A stretch of DNA of 64,000 nt from NCBI RefSeq assembly GCF_002013915.1, contig NZ_MBTF01000002.1, positions 186,001 to 250,000 of the forward strand, in the 5' to 3' direction. Position numbers and translations under genes: made by a program. The notes below the pieces were generated by a model. It was not told where the DNA came from. It ran no database searches and saw nothing but the letters and a program-made list of their open reading frames with translations. This stretch comes from Mucilaginibacter pedocola. GTDB lineage: Bacteria > Bacteroidota > Bacteroidia > Sphingobacteriales > Sphingobacteriaceae. Below, one piece after another: positions 42,968 to 52,476 of the stretch; the stretch's first letter is position 1, and each line of letters starts with the position of its first letter.

Positions 42968-44320
42968 ATGAACAAAATATTCAAAGGCATACTCGCCTGC
43001 CTGCTTTTAACCACTGCGGTTAAAGCGCAAAACAAACACGTAGTACTCATTAGCATAGATGGCCTGCGCCCCGAGTTTTACCTCGACCCATCGTGGGGTA
43101 TGGTGAACCTGCGCCAGGGCATGCAAACCGGCTCGTATGCCGAGGGCGTTCGCGGTAGCTTCCCAACGGTTACTTATCCATCGCATACCACCATCATATC
43201 TGGCGTGCGCCCGGCCAAGCACGGTATTTATTACAACACCCCAGTAGAGCCGTTGGGTATAACCGGCAAATGGTTTTGGTATTACAAAGATATTAAAGTA
43301 CCAACTTTATGGACGGCCGCCAAAAGCGCAGGCCTTGTGACTGCAGGCGTAAGCTGGCCGGTTACCGTCGGCGCGCCTATTGATTATAACCTGCCCGAAT
43401 ACGTAATCCTACCGAAAAATAAAGGCGAGAAAAAGGATGAGATAAAAGCACTTTACGAAGAATCGAACCCGAAAGAACTTTTCCAGGAGGTGCAGGATAA
43501 TGCCATTGGCAAACTGGGCGAATTTGGCGCAACGCTGGATAATTACACTAACGACCAAAATAAATCGCGCATGGCGGCCTACATCCTGCGCAAATATAAA
43601 CCGGGCTTTTTGGCCATACACATTGGCCTTACCGACCACTTTGAGCACGAGCAAGGCCGCGATGGCGACAAAGTGCGCTCAGCAGTAGTAGGGGTAGATG
43701 TTGCCCTGAAAACAATTTTCGATGCTATTGAAATGGCGGGACTAAAAGACAGCACCACCTTCATCATCACCGGCGACCATGGTTTTGTGGATATACACAC
43801 CCAGGTAAATCCTAACGTAATGTTAGCGGGTTTAGGTTTGTATAACGATGCAGATAAGGCGAGCTGGAAGGCTTACTTCCAGGCAAGTGGCGGCTCGGCA
43901 TTTTTACACCTGCGCGATGCTAACGATAAAGCAACGCTTGATAAAGTGAACAAAGCGCTTGCTGCCCTGCCCGATGGCGTTAAAAAACTTTACCACATAG
44001 TAAACAAAGCCGAAATAGCCACCGCACAAGGCGACCCAACCGCAGCGCTCGCATTGGCAGCCTACCAAGGCATCAGCTTTGGCGCTACGGCAAAAGGTAA
44101 CTTATTAACTGCCGCGAAAGGTGGCACCCACGGATATATGCCCACCGATTTTAAAGAGATACAAACCGGTTTTGTAGTCTTCGGTAGCGGCATAAAGCAA
44201 GGCGTAGTATTGCCATTGATAGGGCAGGAGGATATTGCCCCTATCGTAGCCAAGCTGCTGAACTTGCAAATGCCTGATGTTGAGGGCGTGCTTTATCCCG
44301 GGCTATTCCTGAATAAATAA
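42968..44320 (+). CDS. Secreted NPP-type phosphodiesterase/nucleotide pyrophosphatase
   Basis: The 450-residue protein has a signal peptide (residues 1-20) and the alkaline-phosphatase superfamily core of nucleotide pyrophosphatase/phosphodiesterases: ISIDGLRPEFY, the Thr nucleophile in FPTVTYPSHTTIISG, GLTDHFEHEQG, TGDHGFVDIH and GGTHGYMP. These bind two zinc ions. It probably cuts nucleotides or other phosphodiesters. I start at the ATG at 42968; the reading frame is open earlier within the preceding gene. Confidence 0.93.
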   Translation: MNKIFKGILACLLLTTAVKAQNKHVVLISIDGLRPEFYLDPSWGMVNLRQGMQTGSYAEGVRGSFPTVTYPSHTTIISGVRPAKHGIYYNTPVEPLGITGKWFWYYKDIKVPTLWTAAKSAGLVTAGVSWPVTVGAPIDYNLPEYVILPKNKGEKKDEIKALYEESNPKELFQEVQDNAIGKLGEFGATLDNYTNDQNKSRMAAYILRKYKPGFLAIHIGLTDHFEHEQGRDGDKVRSAVVGVDVALKTIFDAIEMAGLKDSTTFIITGDHGFVDIHTQVNPNVMLAGLGLYNDADKASWKAYFQASGGSAFLHLRDANDKATLDKVNKALAALPDGVKKLYHIVNKAEIATAQGDPTAALALAAYQGISFGATAKGNLLTAAKGGTHGYMPTDFKEIQTGFVVFGSGIKQGVVLPLIGQEDIAPIVAKLLNLQMPDVEGVLYPGLFLNK

Positions 44321-44340
44321 ACTGCGGAAGTAACTAACAG

Positions 44341-44370
44341 GAAGCCTCAAATCGATAGATGTGAGGCTTC
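44341..44370. terminator. Bidirectional hairpin after phosphodiesterase gene
   Basis: GAAGCCTCA (44341-44349) pairs with TGAGGCTTC (44362-44370), with the family's inner ATC/GAT pairing. Two genes converge here, and a T-rich tail follows on the plus strand. Confidence 0.85.
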
Positions 44371-44377
44371 TTTGCTT

Positions 44378-45028
44378 TTAACTCATCCCAATTATCAAAT
44401 AATGCAGCCGTTGTTTGCGGTTGTAAATTACATTTTTCAACTGCTTATCTAATAACGGGTTGCCGGTTACTATGTTTAGCTGCCGCACTTTTTTGAAAGT
44501 AACTGACGCATGAAAACGGTAACGATATACATTGCCATCGCCCATAAAAAACTCTTTCACCTGCACGGGCACTTTGGTGCTGCCGTTTATAATGATATAG
44601 CATTGGGTATGTTGCAAAGTTGCTGCTGTCATCACACGAATTGCAGCTAACGAATCGGCTAACCTGTGGTATTGAACGCTATCGATAGCCAAACGGGTAA
44701 AATAGCCCGTGCCCGGTTTTACGGTAATATCTATTTCGAACTCCCTGTTTTTTTTACTGAACAGGTTCATCACGCCTATGGGTACCACGGGTACGAACGG
44801 TGGACCCATCCACAAGGGCACCCCGATACCGTTGGCGGTAATTACCGAACCTATTTTACTCCCCGTGCTGTCGGTTAGGCCTATCTCGTTTTGTATGGTT
44901 TGCGCGCCCTTTGCTTTATCTGCCACGGCCACATGAGCCGCGGATGGTTCGTAATAATATTGCTTACTTACTACAGAGCAAGCCGAAAACAAAACCATAA
45001 CTACTAAAAACAGAAAGCACTTTTTCAT
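44378..45028 (-). CDS. Lipoprotein of unknown function
   Basis: The 216-residue protein has a lipobox (LFSAC, Cys17) and a mature part rich in beta strands, including EIDITVKPGTGYFTRLAID. It has no recognised domain. It is 17 bases after the AraC-FtsX fusion gene on the same strand and is probably co-transcribed with it. A role in the exporter's envelope complex is possible but not shown. Confidence 0.65.
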   Translation of the reverse strand: MKKCFLFLVVMVLFSACSVVSKQYYYEPSAAHVAVADKAKGAQTIQNEIGLTDSTGSKIGSVITANGIGVPLWMGPPFVPVVPIGVMNLFSKKNREFEIDITVKPGTGYFTRLAIDSVQYHRLADSLAAIRVMTAATLQHTQCYIIINGSTKVPVQVKEFFMGDGNVYRYRFHASVTFKKVRQLNIVTGNPLLDKQLKNVIYNRKQRLHYLIIGMS

Positions 45029-45045
45029 GGTGTCATTTTTAAGTT

Positions 45046-48000
45046 TTACTCACTCTTCAAACTCTTCACAGGGTTGGCTAATGCCGATTTTATTGCCTGG
45101 AAGCTGATAGTAGCCAATGCAATAATGATGGCGGCCAACCCTGCCGCAACGAATAGCCACCAGCTGATATTGATGCGATAAGCATAATCTTGCAGCCATT
45201 GGTGCATGTAGTACCAGGCAATGGGCGTTGCAATGGCAAAGGCGATACCGATGAGCACCACAAACTCCCGTGAAAACAAATAAACAATGCTCCCCGCCGA
45301 AGCGCCAAGCACTTTGCGTATGCCTACCTCTTTCACGCGTTGTACGGCCATGAACGATGCCAACCCGTATAGCCCGAGGCAACTCAGGAATATGGCAACG
45401 GCTGAGAATATCTTGTACAACTGCGATAGCTGGTTCTCCTGTTTGTAGAAGTTGCCTATCTTTTCATCCAGGAACTTGTACTCGAATACCATATCGGGGA
45501 AGGTTTGTTCCCACACTTCTTTTACCGCCTGCACCGTAGCGGGGAAGTTGCCTGTAGCCAGTTTGATGGCCGCCTGGTTGTACATGGTGTTGTTAGTGGT
45601 AATAAGCAGTGGGGCAAGCTTATCGCGAAAGGAGCGGTCGTTAAAATCTTTCACCACGCCAACTACCGGGCAGGTTATTTGTCCGTTCCAAATACTTATT
45701 TCTTTGTTCAATATATCTTCAGGCTTTTTAATGCCCAGGCTTTTCAGCAGGGCCTCGTTCACCAAAAACTCGCGCGTCATGCCCGAGGGTTTTAAGTCGC
45801 GACCGGCTATCAGTTTCAGTTGGTAGGTGCGTGCGTAATCGTCGTCGGCAAATTTGGTAATCGCTTTAAAGCCCGATTCTTTCTGTGCATGGTCGTACTT
45901 TAGGGCGCTCCAGGTATCGTCGCCATTCTCGATGGGGGTATTGGAACTAAAGGTTGCCGACTTCACATTATTCAGCGCCAGCAGCCTGTTCTTCACATAT
46001 TCCATTTTACTCATGCTGGCGCTATCAACCCGGAAAGGGGCAGTAATGATGGCTTCCTTATCAAAACCAAGCGGCTGCTCCATAAAATAATTCATCTGCC
46101 TAACGATGATGAACGTGCCGATAATAAGCGCCTGCGCTATAATGAACTGAAATACTACCAATCCGCGTCGCAACGAAATTCCACCCGAGGGGCTGGCGCT
46201 GAGTTTACTTTTTAGCGCATTGACCGGGTTAAAACGCGAAAGAACAACCGACGGGTAAAAACCCGCCAGCGCAGTTACGATAACCACTACAGCGAACAAG
46301 AACAGGGCAATGGCTGGGTCGGTAAATAGGTTGAATGATAATGAAAGTTCCAGCAAGTTGCTAATTGAGGGCAGCGCAAAAAGGGTAATTAATACGGCCA
46401 GTAATACGGCACCGCTTACTATTAAAAAGGTTTCTGCAATAAACTGAGCTTGCAATTGCCCGCGGCTACTGCCCAATACTTTACGCACGCCAACTTCTTT
46501 GGCGCGTTTAACGGCCTGCGCGGTAGATAGATTGATAAAGTTTACGCAGGCGATTAGCAGGATGAACGCAGCAATAAGCCACAGCACATTAAGCAATTGC
46601 CGGCTGATGGTTTTATTACCGTAATTGCCCACCTGCGTATCGTAATGTACCGCGTTCAGGGGCTGTATCATGTGGCTATCGTTGTTGCCCGGCGATTCTA
46701 CTTTTCGGGAATAGGCTTGCAATTGTTGATTAAAACTATCGGCATTGGTGCCCTCTGGAAGCATCACATAACATCCGTAATCTATCACAGTGCCATCCCA
46801 ATCGGTGTTTTTAGATAAGTATTCGCCGGTGAAACCCGTGCCGTAACTCATTACTACTTTTAGCTGGAAATCGGAATTTACGGGAGGGTTTGCCAAAATG
46901 CCCGATACCTTCACTATATCCATCCCATGCTCGAACATGTAGCCGCCTATTTGCACCTTCAGCGTTTTGCCTATGGCGTTTTGCCAACCGCCAAAGTATT
47001 TCTCGGCGGTTTCTTTGCTTAGTAAAACGTTGTTAGGGTCTTGCAGCGAAGCATATGAACCTGCCAGCAGCGGAAAGTTGAACATTTTGAAGAAGGCCAG
47101 CGAGGTGATAAATACACCTCTCGTTTCCTTGAAAATTTTGGTGGGAGTGCCATTGCCATCCAGTACCGTCAGGTGGTCGTTCTTGCTGGCAAAAATAGGG
47201 GCTACCTCTGCCTGCGGAAACTCCGTTTGCAAGCCTTTTGGGAAGGGGAAGGCAACATCTTTGCCGTAAGTTACCGTCCCCGTTTCGGAGTGGTGATACT
47301 CGGTAAGTAAGCGGTATACGCGGTTTTTATTCGGGTGGAAATTATCAAAACTGCTTTGATATTGGATGATGATGAATATGGCCAAACAAACGGCAATGCC
47401 AACGGCCAGACCGGTAATATTAATAGCAGTGTACCCTTTATTGCGCATCAAATTGCGGCGGGCTATCTTGAAATAGTTCTTAAACATATAGTTTCGGTTG
47501 GTTTTTTCTTGCGCCCAATTGCTGCGGGCATTATGGTCCGAAACTACAGTGGTAAGCAATGGCGAACGCTCCATCTTATAAGTTGGGCGCTCTTTTTTCA
47601 GTAACTCTTTATATTCGGCAGGGTTGATGCCCGCCATTTGTTTAAAAATACGGTTGAAGGTGGTTTTTGAATTAAAGCCCGATTCGTAGGCTATGCCCAG
47701 CAGGGTAAGGTGAATATAGGCGGGGTCCTGCATTTTGCGGGCCACTTCCTGCACCCGGTACTCGTTCACAAAGTCGTTAAAGCTTTTCTTGAGCACAGTG
47801 TTCAGTACACGCGATAGCTCATGCGTATGCATCCCAAGCTTTTGGGCAAGTGAGGCAAGGCTCAATTCGGGGTCCTGGTAATAGCGGTTCTCTTTTACTT
47901 CTTTTTTCAGTAGCGTTGCCTTCTGTCGAAGTTCGGGTGATAGGAGCGGTTTTAAAACCGTTGCCATAGCCGGCGACACACCAATGTCTGGTGTCAACAA

Positions 48001-48657
48001 AGCGCGTGCAGCTAAGCGGATAAGCCAAGAGGTAAACATCAAGGGCATCATGAAACGGGCATCAGCAGATAACCGATGGGACAAATAAAATTCGTCAGCA
48101 ATAACAACCATCAGGTAAAACGCCCACAACACACACCATCCCGCTAAAAAGTGTTGCAGCCAGCGCAATTTGTTCCGCCGGCGGTCGCCATCGTTGAATT
48201 TTTGTTGGTGGTAATAAGCTTCAGTTAGGCGATAACTCCAATACAAATACGCCAAAGCCACCGCAGATACCGGTGCAAAAAGCAGCCAGCCCGGTAATTG
48301 CGGAAATGCTGTCACTATGGCTGAAACACCCCAAAGGGGAATTAGATGCAAAACATCCTTCCAGCATAACGCATATTCGGGTTGTGTAACCTGCCGCGTA
48401 TAAAAAAGGATAATTGGGCCCTGAGAAGCTAAAGCAAAAGCCAACAATACATTCGAAAGCGGAAATGTATAGACATCAGATACCAGTACGCTCCCCATCC
48501 ACAAAGCGATAATACCAAGTAATACCGCCAAATACCGGTTCGCGTTTCTATTAGCCTTTGGTGCCAACCATAGCAACGCAGCAAGCGTAAGCCCAACGCA
48601 AATGGCGGCCAGCATAACAAGCCCGTAAAAGCCTATATGGATGGTATCGGGGTTCAC
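45046..48657 (-). CDS. Membrane AraC-type regulator fused to FtsX/MacB-like permease
   Basis: The 1203-residue reading frame is continuous. Residues 1-225 form about seven membrane helices. Residues 265-352 are an AraC helix-turn-helix pair (LSLASLAQKLGMHTHELS; GIAYESGFNSKTTFNRIFKQ). Residues 353-390 are a linker. From Met391 the sequence reads MFKNYFKIARRNLMRNKG, the usual start of stand-alone Bacteroidota ABC permeases, followed by a MacB-type periplasmic domain and two FtsX-like permease halves. The gene starts at a GTG. An ATG at 47485-47487 could yield the permease alone. No partner ATPase gene is adjacent. Confidence 0.85.
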   Translation of the reverse strand: MNPDTIHIGFYGLVMLAAICVGLTLAALLWLAPKANRNANRYLAVLLGIIALWMGSVLVSDVYTFPLSNVLLAFALASQGPIILFYTRQVTQPEYALCWKDVLHLIPLWGVSAIVTAFPQLPGWLLFAPVSAVALAYLYWSYRLTEAYYHQQKFNDGDRRRNKLRWLQHFLAGWCVLWAFYLMVVIADEFYLSHRLSADARFMMPLMFTSWLIRLAARALLTPDIGVSPAMATVLKPLLSPELRQKATLLKKEVKENRYYQDPELSLASLAQKLGMHTHELSRVLNTVLKKSFNDFVNEYRVQEVARKMQDPAYIHLTLLGIAYESGFNSKTTFNRIFKQMAGINPAEYKELLKKERPTYKMERSPLLTTVVSDHNARSNWAQEKTNRNYMFKNYFKIARRNLMRNKGYTAINITGLAVGIAVCLAIFIIIQYQSSFDNFHPNKNRVYRLLTEYHHSETGTVTYGKDVAFPFPKGLQTEFPQAEVAPIFASKNDHLTVLDGNGTPTKIFKETRGVFITSLAFFKMFNFPLLAGSYASLQDPNNVLLSKETAEKYFGGWQNAIGKTLKVQIGGYMFEHGMDIVKVSGILANPPVNSDFQLKVVMSYGTGFTGEYLSKNTDWDGTVIDYGCYVMLPEGTNADSFNQQLQAYSRKVESPGNNDSHMIQPLNAVHYDTQVGNYGNKTISRQLLNVLWLIAAFILLIACVNFINLSTAQAVKRAKEVGVRKVLGSSRGQLQAQFIAETFLIVSGAVLLAVLITLFALPSISNLLELSLSFNLFTDPAIALFLFAVVVIVTALAGFYPSVVLSRFNPVNALKSKLSASPSGGISLRRGLVVFQFIIAQALIIGTFIIVRQMNYFMEQPLGFDKEAIITAPFRVDSASMSKMEYVKNRLLALNNVKSATFSSNTPIENGDDTWSALKYDHAQKESGFKAITKFADDDYARTYQLKLIAGRDLKPSGMTREFLVNEALLKSLGIKKPEDILNKEISIWNGQITCPVVGVVKDFNDRSFRDKLAPLLITTNNTMYNQAAIKLATGNFPATVQAVKEVWEQTFPDMVFEYKFLDEKIGNFYKQENQLSQLYKIFSAVAIFLSCLGLYGLASFMAVQRVKEVGIRKVLGASAGSIVYLFSREFVVLIGIAFAIATPIAWYYMHQWLQDYAYRINISWWLFVAAGLAAIIIALATISFQAIKSALANPVKSLKSE

Positions 48658-48724
48658 TTAAAAATGAGGTCAATTGGTTTATCTCACTAAGTTAGCATTT
48701 TAACCAAATCCAAAAGCAACAAAA

Positions 48725-48753
48725 AAGCCTTCCCGGTTTCTCCGAAAAGGCTT
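48725..48753 (-). terminator. Intrinsic terminator of the BLUF gene
   Basis: AAGCCTT (48725-48731) pairs with AAGGCTT (48747-48753), with further CCGG-type inner pairing. On the minus strand the stem is followed by TTTTTT, the classic layout. Confidence 0.85.
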
Positions 48754-48785
48754 ATATATAAAGTCTGAGAAAGCCGCATGCAAAG

Positions 48786-48830
48786 CTCTCTGCGAACCTC
48801 CGCGTAACCTCTGTGTTCTCCGTGGTTAAA
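48786..48830. repeat. Quasi-periodic CTCTGCG-type repeat
   Basis: The stretch reads as four degenerate copies of CTCTGCGnn in a row and ends in CGTGGTTAAA. Similar words recur between genes in many bacteria, from memory. It lies between the BLUF stop and its terminator on the minus strand. Confidence 0.35.
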
Positions 48831-48836
48831 TAGCCA

Positions 48837-49244
48837 CTAACCTAAATTCGTTTTCACAAATGTTTTCAGGATAGAAAGCGCCGGGTGGCTGCCGCTTGCC
48901 TGCTCCAACTTTTGCGGGTCGGTGTAAGCTTCTATATCAGCCAACTCTTTAGCGGTTGCTTTTTGATACCCCATAGACCATGCACCAAAATTTCTTTCGT
49001 CCAGGTCTCCCTCATCTATTACAATAATGTTTTTGTGCGATGGGTCGCCGGCTATACGCTCCAGTGTTTCGTCAACTTTGGCTTGTTCGCCCTCCAGCAA
49101 TTGTATAAAGTTGCCTTCGTGGTAAAGCAGTATACCGGTAATATCGTTAGAGGCATTGCGCGCGCGGCTTTTGGCCAATAGGTTGTGTATCTCCTGCTCA
49201 TCAAGCAGGTCAACAGCGGTGCTTAGATAGATGAGGTATTTCAT
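48837..49244 (-). CDS. BLUF-domain blue-light photoreceptor
   Basis: The 135-residue protein is a single BLUF domain that binds FAD. With the start at the ATG at 49242-49244, the flavin-contact residues are present: Tyr6 (LIYLS), Asn30, Gln48 in NFIQLLEG, and the Trp/Met pair in WSMGYQ. These are the residues used in the hydrogen-bond switch of known BLUF proteins, so the photocycle should be intact. It has no output domain and probably acts on a partner. It shares a strand with the downstream fusion gene but has its own terminator. Confidence 0.93.
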   Translation of the reverse strand: MKYLIYLSTAVDLLDEQEIHNLLAKSRARNASNDITGILLYHEGNFIQLLEGEQAKVDETLERIAGDPSHKNIIVIDEGDLDERNFGAWSMGYQKATAKELADIEAYTDPQKLEQASGSHPALSILKTFVKTNLG

Positions 49245-49541
49245 AGTATCACGAATATACATGGAGTAAATTAGGGATAAAAGGATTTTCTCACAACCAA
49301 AAGTTGTTCTTTTTTTAGGACAGGATTAGAAACCTTTAGCTGTAATCTGCGTATTTTCATCACTTTAGAAATGCCCGTTGTTAAAGTCGGGTTTTGGCTT
49401 TACAACACTGCTCCCCCCTAATAATACCCGATCTAATATCGGTGCTATTTCTATTGATATACGATGGCATTACACCCAATAGCCGGGGAATGCGCCGTTA
49501 ATTATTTGCAGCTACTTTATTACAACATAGTACCGATCACC

Positions 49542-52475
49542 ATGATCAACAAACGTTTTTTACCCTGGTTCGCCCTTGCCATTATCTTGGTTGCCGTTGT
49601 TGGCATTACCGCATATTCATCTTTAAAACAACAAGCTGCTCGGGATTTGCTGGCATCAAGCCAGTCGATCTTTACCGTTGGCATAGGTACTATTCTCATT
49701 CTGCTGGTGGTTATCGGACTCATGAGGGTGGTAATTGTTGAATCGCGCAATCGTGCTAAAGCCGAACAGGAATTAAACGAAAAGTACGATGAACTGAATC
49801 GGATAAACGATATCACCAGCGCTACCAATTGGCAGCTCGACGGCATCAGGCAGATAAAAAACAGCCTGATGGGTAACGATACTTTAGAAGAGCTGGTAAA
49901 AAGCACCCTGGATGCTTTGGCTGCCTATTTAGGTTTACCTTGCGCGGTTTGCTATACGCTGGATACAGAGCACCACACGCTGGTTTGCGCAGGAACAGTT
50001 GGTGTACCTATGGCTAACGTTCATAAAGTAAAGTTGGGCGAGGGGCTTGTTGGTGCCGCGGCCAACCGCAGGCAGCTTAGCGTGGTTGATAATGTGCCCG
50101 CCGGCTATTGGCAAATGGCATCGGGAAGCGGTGCGGCCCTGCCCGATACGCTGATATTTTTACCGCTCTGGAAAAAGGACGAATTGATAGGCCTTATTGA
50201 ATTCGGCGGCTTTGGTGGCGAGGTGAAACGGGTAACCACGCTGCTGCAGGATATGGCCGTAAATATAGCATTGGGTATTTCAGCAGCCAGGTTGCAGGAC
50301 ATAACCGAAAGCCAGCGTAACGTATTGGAAGCGCAGCAGGAAGAATTGCGCCAAAGCAACGAAGAACTGGGCCTGCAGGCCGAGGAGCTAATGGCCTCGG
50401 AAGAGGACCTGAAAATTAAAGAGGAAGAACTTACCCGCATAAACCAGGTACTGGAAGAAAAGACCGAATCGTTAGAGGTTGCCGGTGTTGAAATGCAGCG
50501 CAAGAACGACGATTTGGAACGTTCGGGCAAATATAAATCAGAGTTTTTGGCCAATATGAGCCACGAATTGCGCACCCCGCTCAATAGCGTGCTGATACTA
50601 ACTGCCCTAATGCAGGAGAATAAGGATAAAAACCTTACCGACCGCCAGTTGGATAACCTGCGCATCGTATACCAATCGGGCGCCGACCTGTTGAACCTTA
50701 TTAATGATGTGCTCGACCTCTCGAAGATCGAGGCTGGTAAGGTAGAATTTAATATACTGGAAGTTGGCATTGAGACCATGGCTGCCGATATGAAGCAGGC
50801 CTTTACTGCCGTAGCGGCCAAAAAACACATCAATTTTGTTATAAATAATTCCACGCCGGCTCAGTTCAGCATACAAACCGATAAACAGCGTTTAGGCCAG
50901 GTGGTGAAGAACCTGCTTTCGAATGCGTTCAAATTCACGCCGGATAAGGGTAGGGTAGAGCTAAGTTTCTCTGCCACCGAAAATGCCCTGCAAATAAGCG
51001 TGAGCGATACAGGCGTAGGTATACCGCAAGAGAAACAACAACTGATATTCGAGGCCTTCCAGCAGGCCGACGGTGCCACTACACGCCGTTATGGCGGCAC
51101 AGGGTTGGGGCTATCTATCAGTAAAGAACTGGTTGCCCGGTTGGGTGGCCGTATTGGTGTGGCAAGCACCCCCGGCAGCGGTAGTACCTTTACCGTTACA
51201 TTGCCGCTGGTACAGCCCGATGGCGCTACCGGAACCATTGAACCGGAAGAAGGCATACACGAGCAAACTCAGTTAAAAGACGACCGCGAGGCCTTGTTAC
51301 CCAGCCAGCGCAGTTTGCTTATTATAGAAGACGATGTGAACTTCGCCCGCACCGTAAGCGATTACGCAGCGGATAGGGGCTTTAAGACCATCATTGCCCT
51401 CACCGGTGACGAGGGGCTTTTTTATGCCCGTAAGTACCTGCCATCGGCCATCATCATTGATCTTAACCTGCCGGTGATAAGTGGCCAGCACATTCTGCGT
51501 ACATTAAAGGCCGACTCCGAGCTGCAGCATATTCCCGTGCATGTGATATCGGCGCTTGATGGGTTGGATCTGCCCGCCCGCCATATCGAAGCTTTTGTGC
51601 AAAAGCCCGTGAGTGCCCAGGAACTTGCCTTTACCTTTAGCGGTATAGAAACTTACATACGCCAGCATTATAAAAAAGTGCTGCTGTTTAGTGCCGACGG
51701 TTCGGCCTTGCAGCCTTTTATGAAAACACTTTCGCAAACAAAATTTGCGGGCACCATATACGATGTTACGGCAGATATACAACAAGCATTGAAGCAGTTG
51801 GCCGCGGCCGATGTGGATTGCCTGATAGTAGATATAAATGCCGATCAGCAACTGGCCTTAGCGCAATTGCAGCAACTGCGCGCAGCGGCAAAACAGACGC
51901 ACATCATCGCCTGCTTTGGGCAACAGTTGAGCGCTGCTGATACCAAGCAGTTTCAACCATATGCCGACGCACTCATTAGCCCTTCGGCGCAGGCAGGCAA
52001 GCGCTTGCTTGATGAGGTGGAACTTTTCCTGAACCATATGGCCGATAATAAGAAAGTGCAAGTGCCCGGCAAATTTGTGGGCGAGTCGGATTCGGTACTG
52101 ATGGGCAAAACCATTTTGCTGGCCGATGATGATATGCGCAATATATACGCCCTCTCGGCACTATTGGAAGAGTATGGCATGCATGTGCTGACAGCAGAGC
52201 ACGGGCGCGAGGCATTGGAACTTCTTGATAAGCACCGCGAAGTAAGCCTGGTATTAATGGATGTAATGATGCCCGAGATGGATGGTTACGAGGCCATGCA
52301 GGCCATCAGGGCAATACCCGCATTAGAAGAACTGCCGGTAATTGCATTAACCGCCAAAGCCATGCTCGGCGACCGCGAGAAATGCCTCGCCGCCGGTGCG
52401 TCAGATTACATTACCAAACCCGTAAACAATCAGCAACTGCTTTCCCTTCTAAGGGTTTGGCTATCGGCAAAATAA
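49542..52475 (+). CDS. Hybrid sensor histidine kinase with GAF and three receiver domains
   Basis: The 977-residue protein has two membrane helices in the first 65 residues, a GAF domain around 110-245, a long coiled coil, HisKA with His341 in SHELRTPLNS, HATPase_c, then receivers: REC1 with Asp640 (IIIDLNLPVISG), REC2 degenerate (LIVDINAD, no acidic pair at its start), and REC3 with Asp907 (LVLMDVMMPEMDG). I start at the ATG at 49542; a 26-codon upstream extension is unlikely. It overlaps nothing and is followed by cheR one base after its stop. Confidence 0.92.
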   Translation: MINKRFLPWFALAIILVAVVGITAYSSLKQQAARDLLASSQSIFTVGIGTILILLVVIGLMRVVIVESRNRAKAEQELNEKYDELNRINDITSATNWQLDGIRQIKNSLMGNDTLEELVKSTLDALAAYLGLPCAVCYTLDTEHHTLVCAGTVGVPMANVHKVKLGEGLVGAAANRRQLSVVDNVPAGYWQMASGSGAALPDTLIFLPLWKKDELIGLIEFGGFGGEVKRVTTLLQDMAVNIALGISAARLQDITESQRNVLEAQQEELRQSNEELGLQAEELMASEEDLKIKEEELTRINQVLEEKTESLEVAGVEMQRKNDDLERSGKYKSEFLANMSHELRTPLNSVLILTALMQENKDKNLTDRQLDNLRIVYQSGADLLNLINDVLDLSKIEAGKVEFNILEVGIETMAADMKQAFTAVAAKKHINFVINNSTPAQFSIQTDKQRLGQVVKNLLSNAFKFTPDKGRVELSFSATENALQISVSDTGVGIPQEKQQLIFEAFQQADGATTRRYGGTGLGLSISKELVARLGGRIGVASTPGSGSTFTVTLPLVQPDGATGTIEPEEGIHEQTQLKDDREALLPSQRSLLIIEDDVNFARTVSDYAADRGFKTIIALTGDEGLFYARKYLPSAIIIDLNLPVISGQHILRTLKADSELQHIPVHVISALDGLDLPARHIEAFVQKPVSAQELAFTFSGIETYIRQHYKKVLLFSADGSALQPFMKTLSQTKFAGTIYDVTADIQQALKQLAAADVDCLIVDINADQQLALAQLQQLRAAAKQTHIIACFGQQLSAADTKQFQPYADALISPSAQAGKRLLDEVELFLNHMADNKKVQVPGKFVGESDSVLMGKTILLADDDMRNIYALSALLEEYGMHVLTAEHGREALELLDKHREVSLVLMDVMMPEMDGYEAMQAIRAIPALEELPVIALTAKAMLGDREKCLAAGASDYITKPVNNQQLLSLLRVWLSAK

Positions 52476-52476
52476 T

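Noticed and set aside
49245..49541. Gene or structured RNA between BLUF and hybrid kinase genes
   Set aside because: Only weak pairings (GTTGTTAAAG/CTTTACAAC near 49378-49407) and no open frame; likely the two divergent promoters.
50105..50854. Minus-strand 249-codon frame inside the hybrid kinase
   Set aside because: Ser-rich composition typical of antisense frames in GC-moderate coding DNA; the plus strand carries HisKA and GAF.
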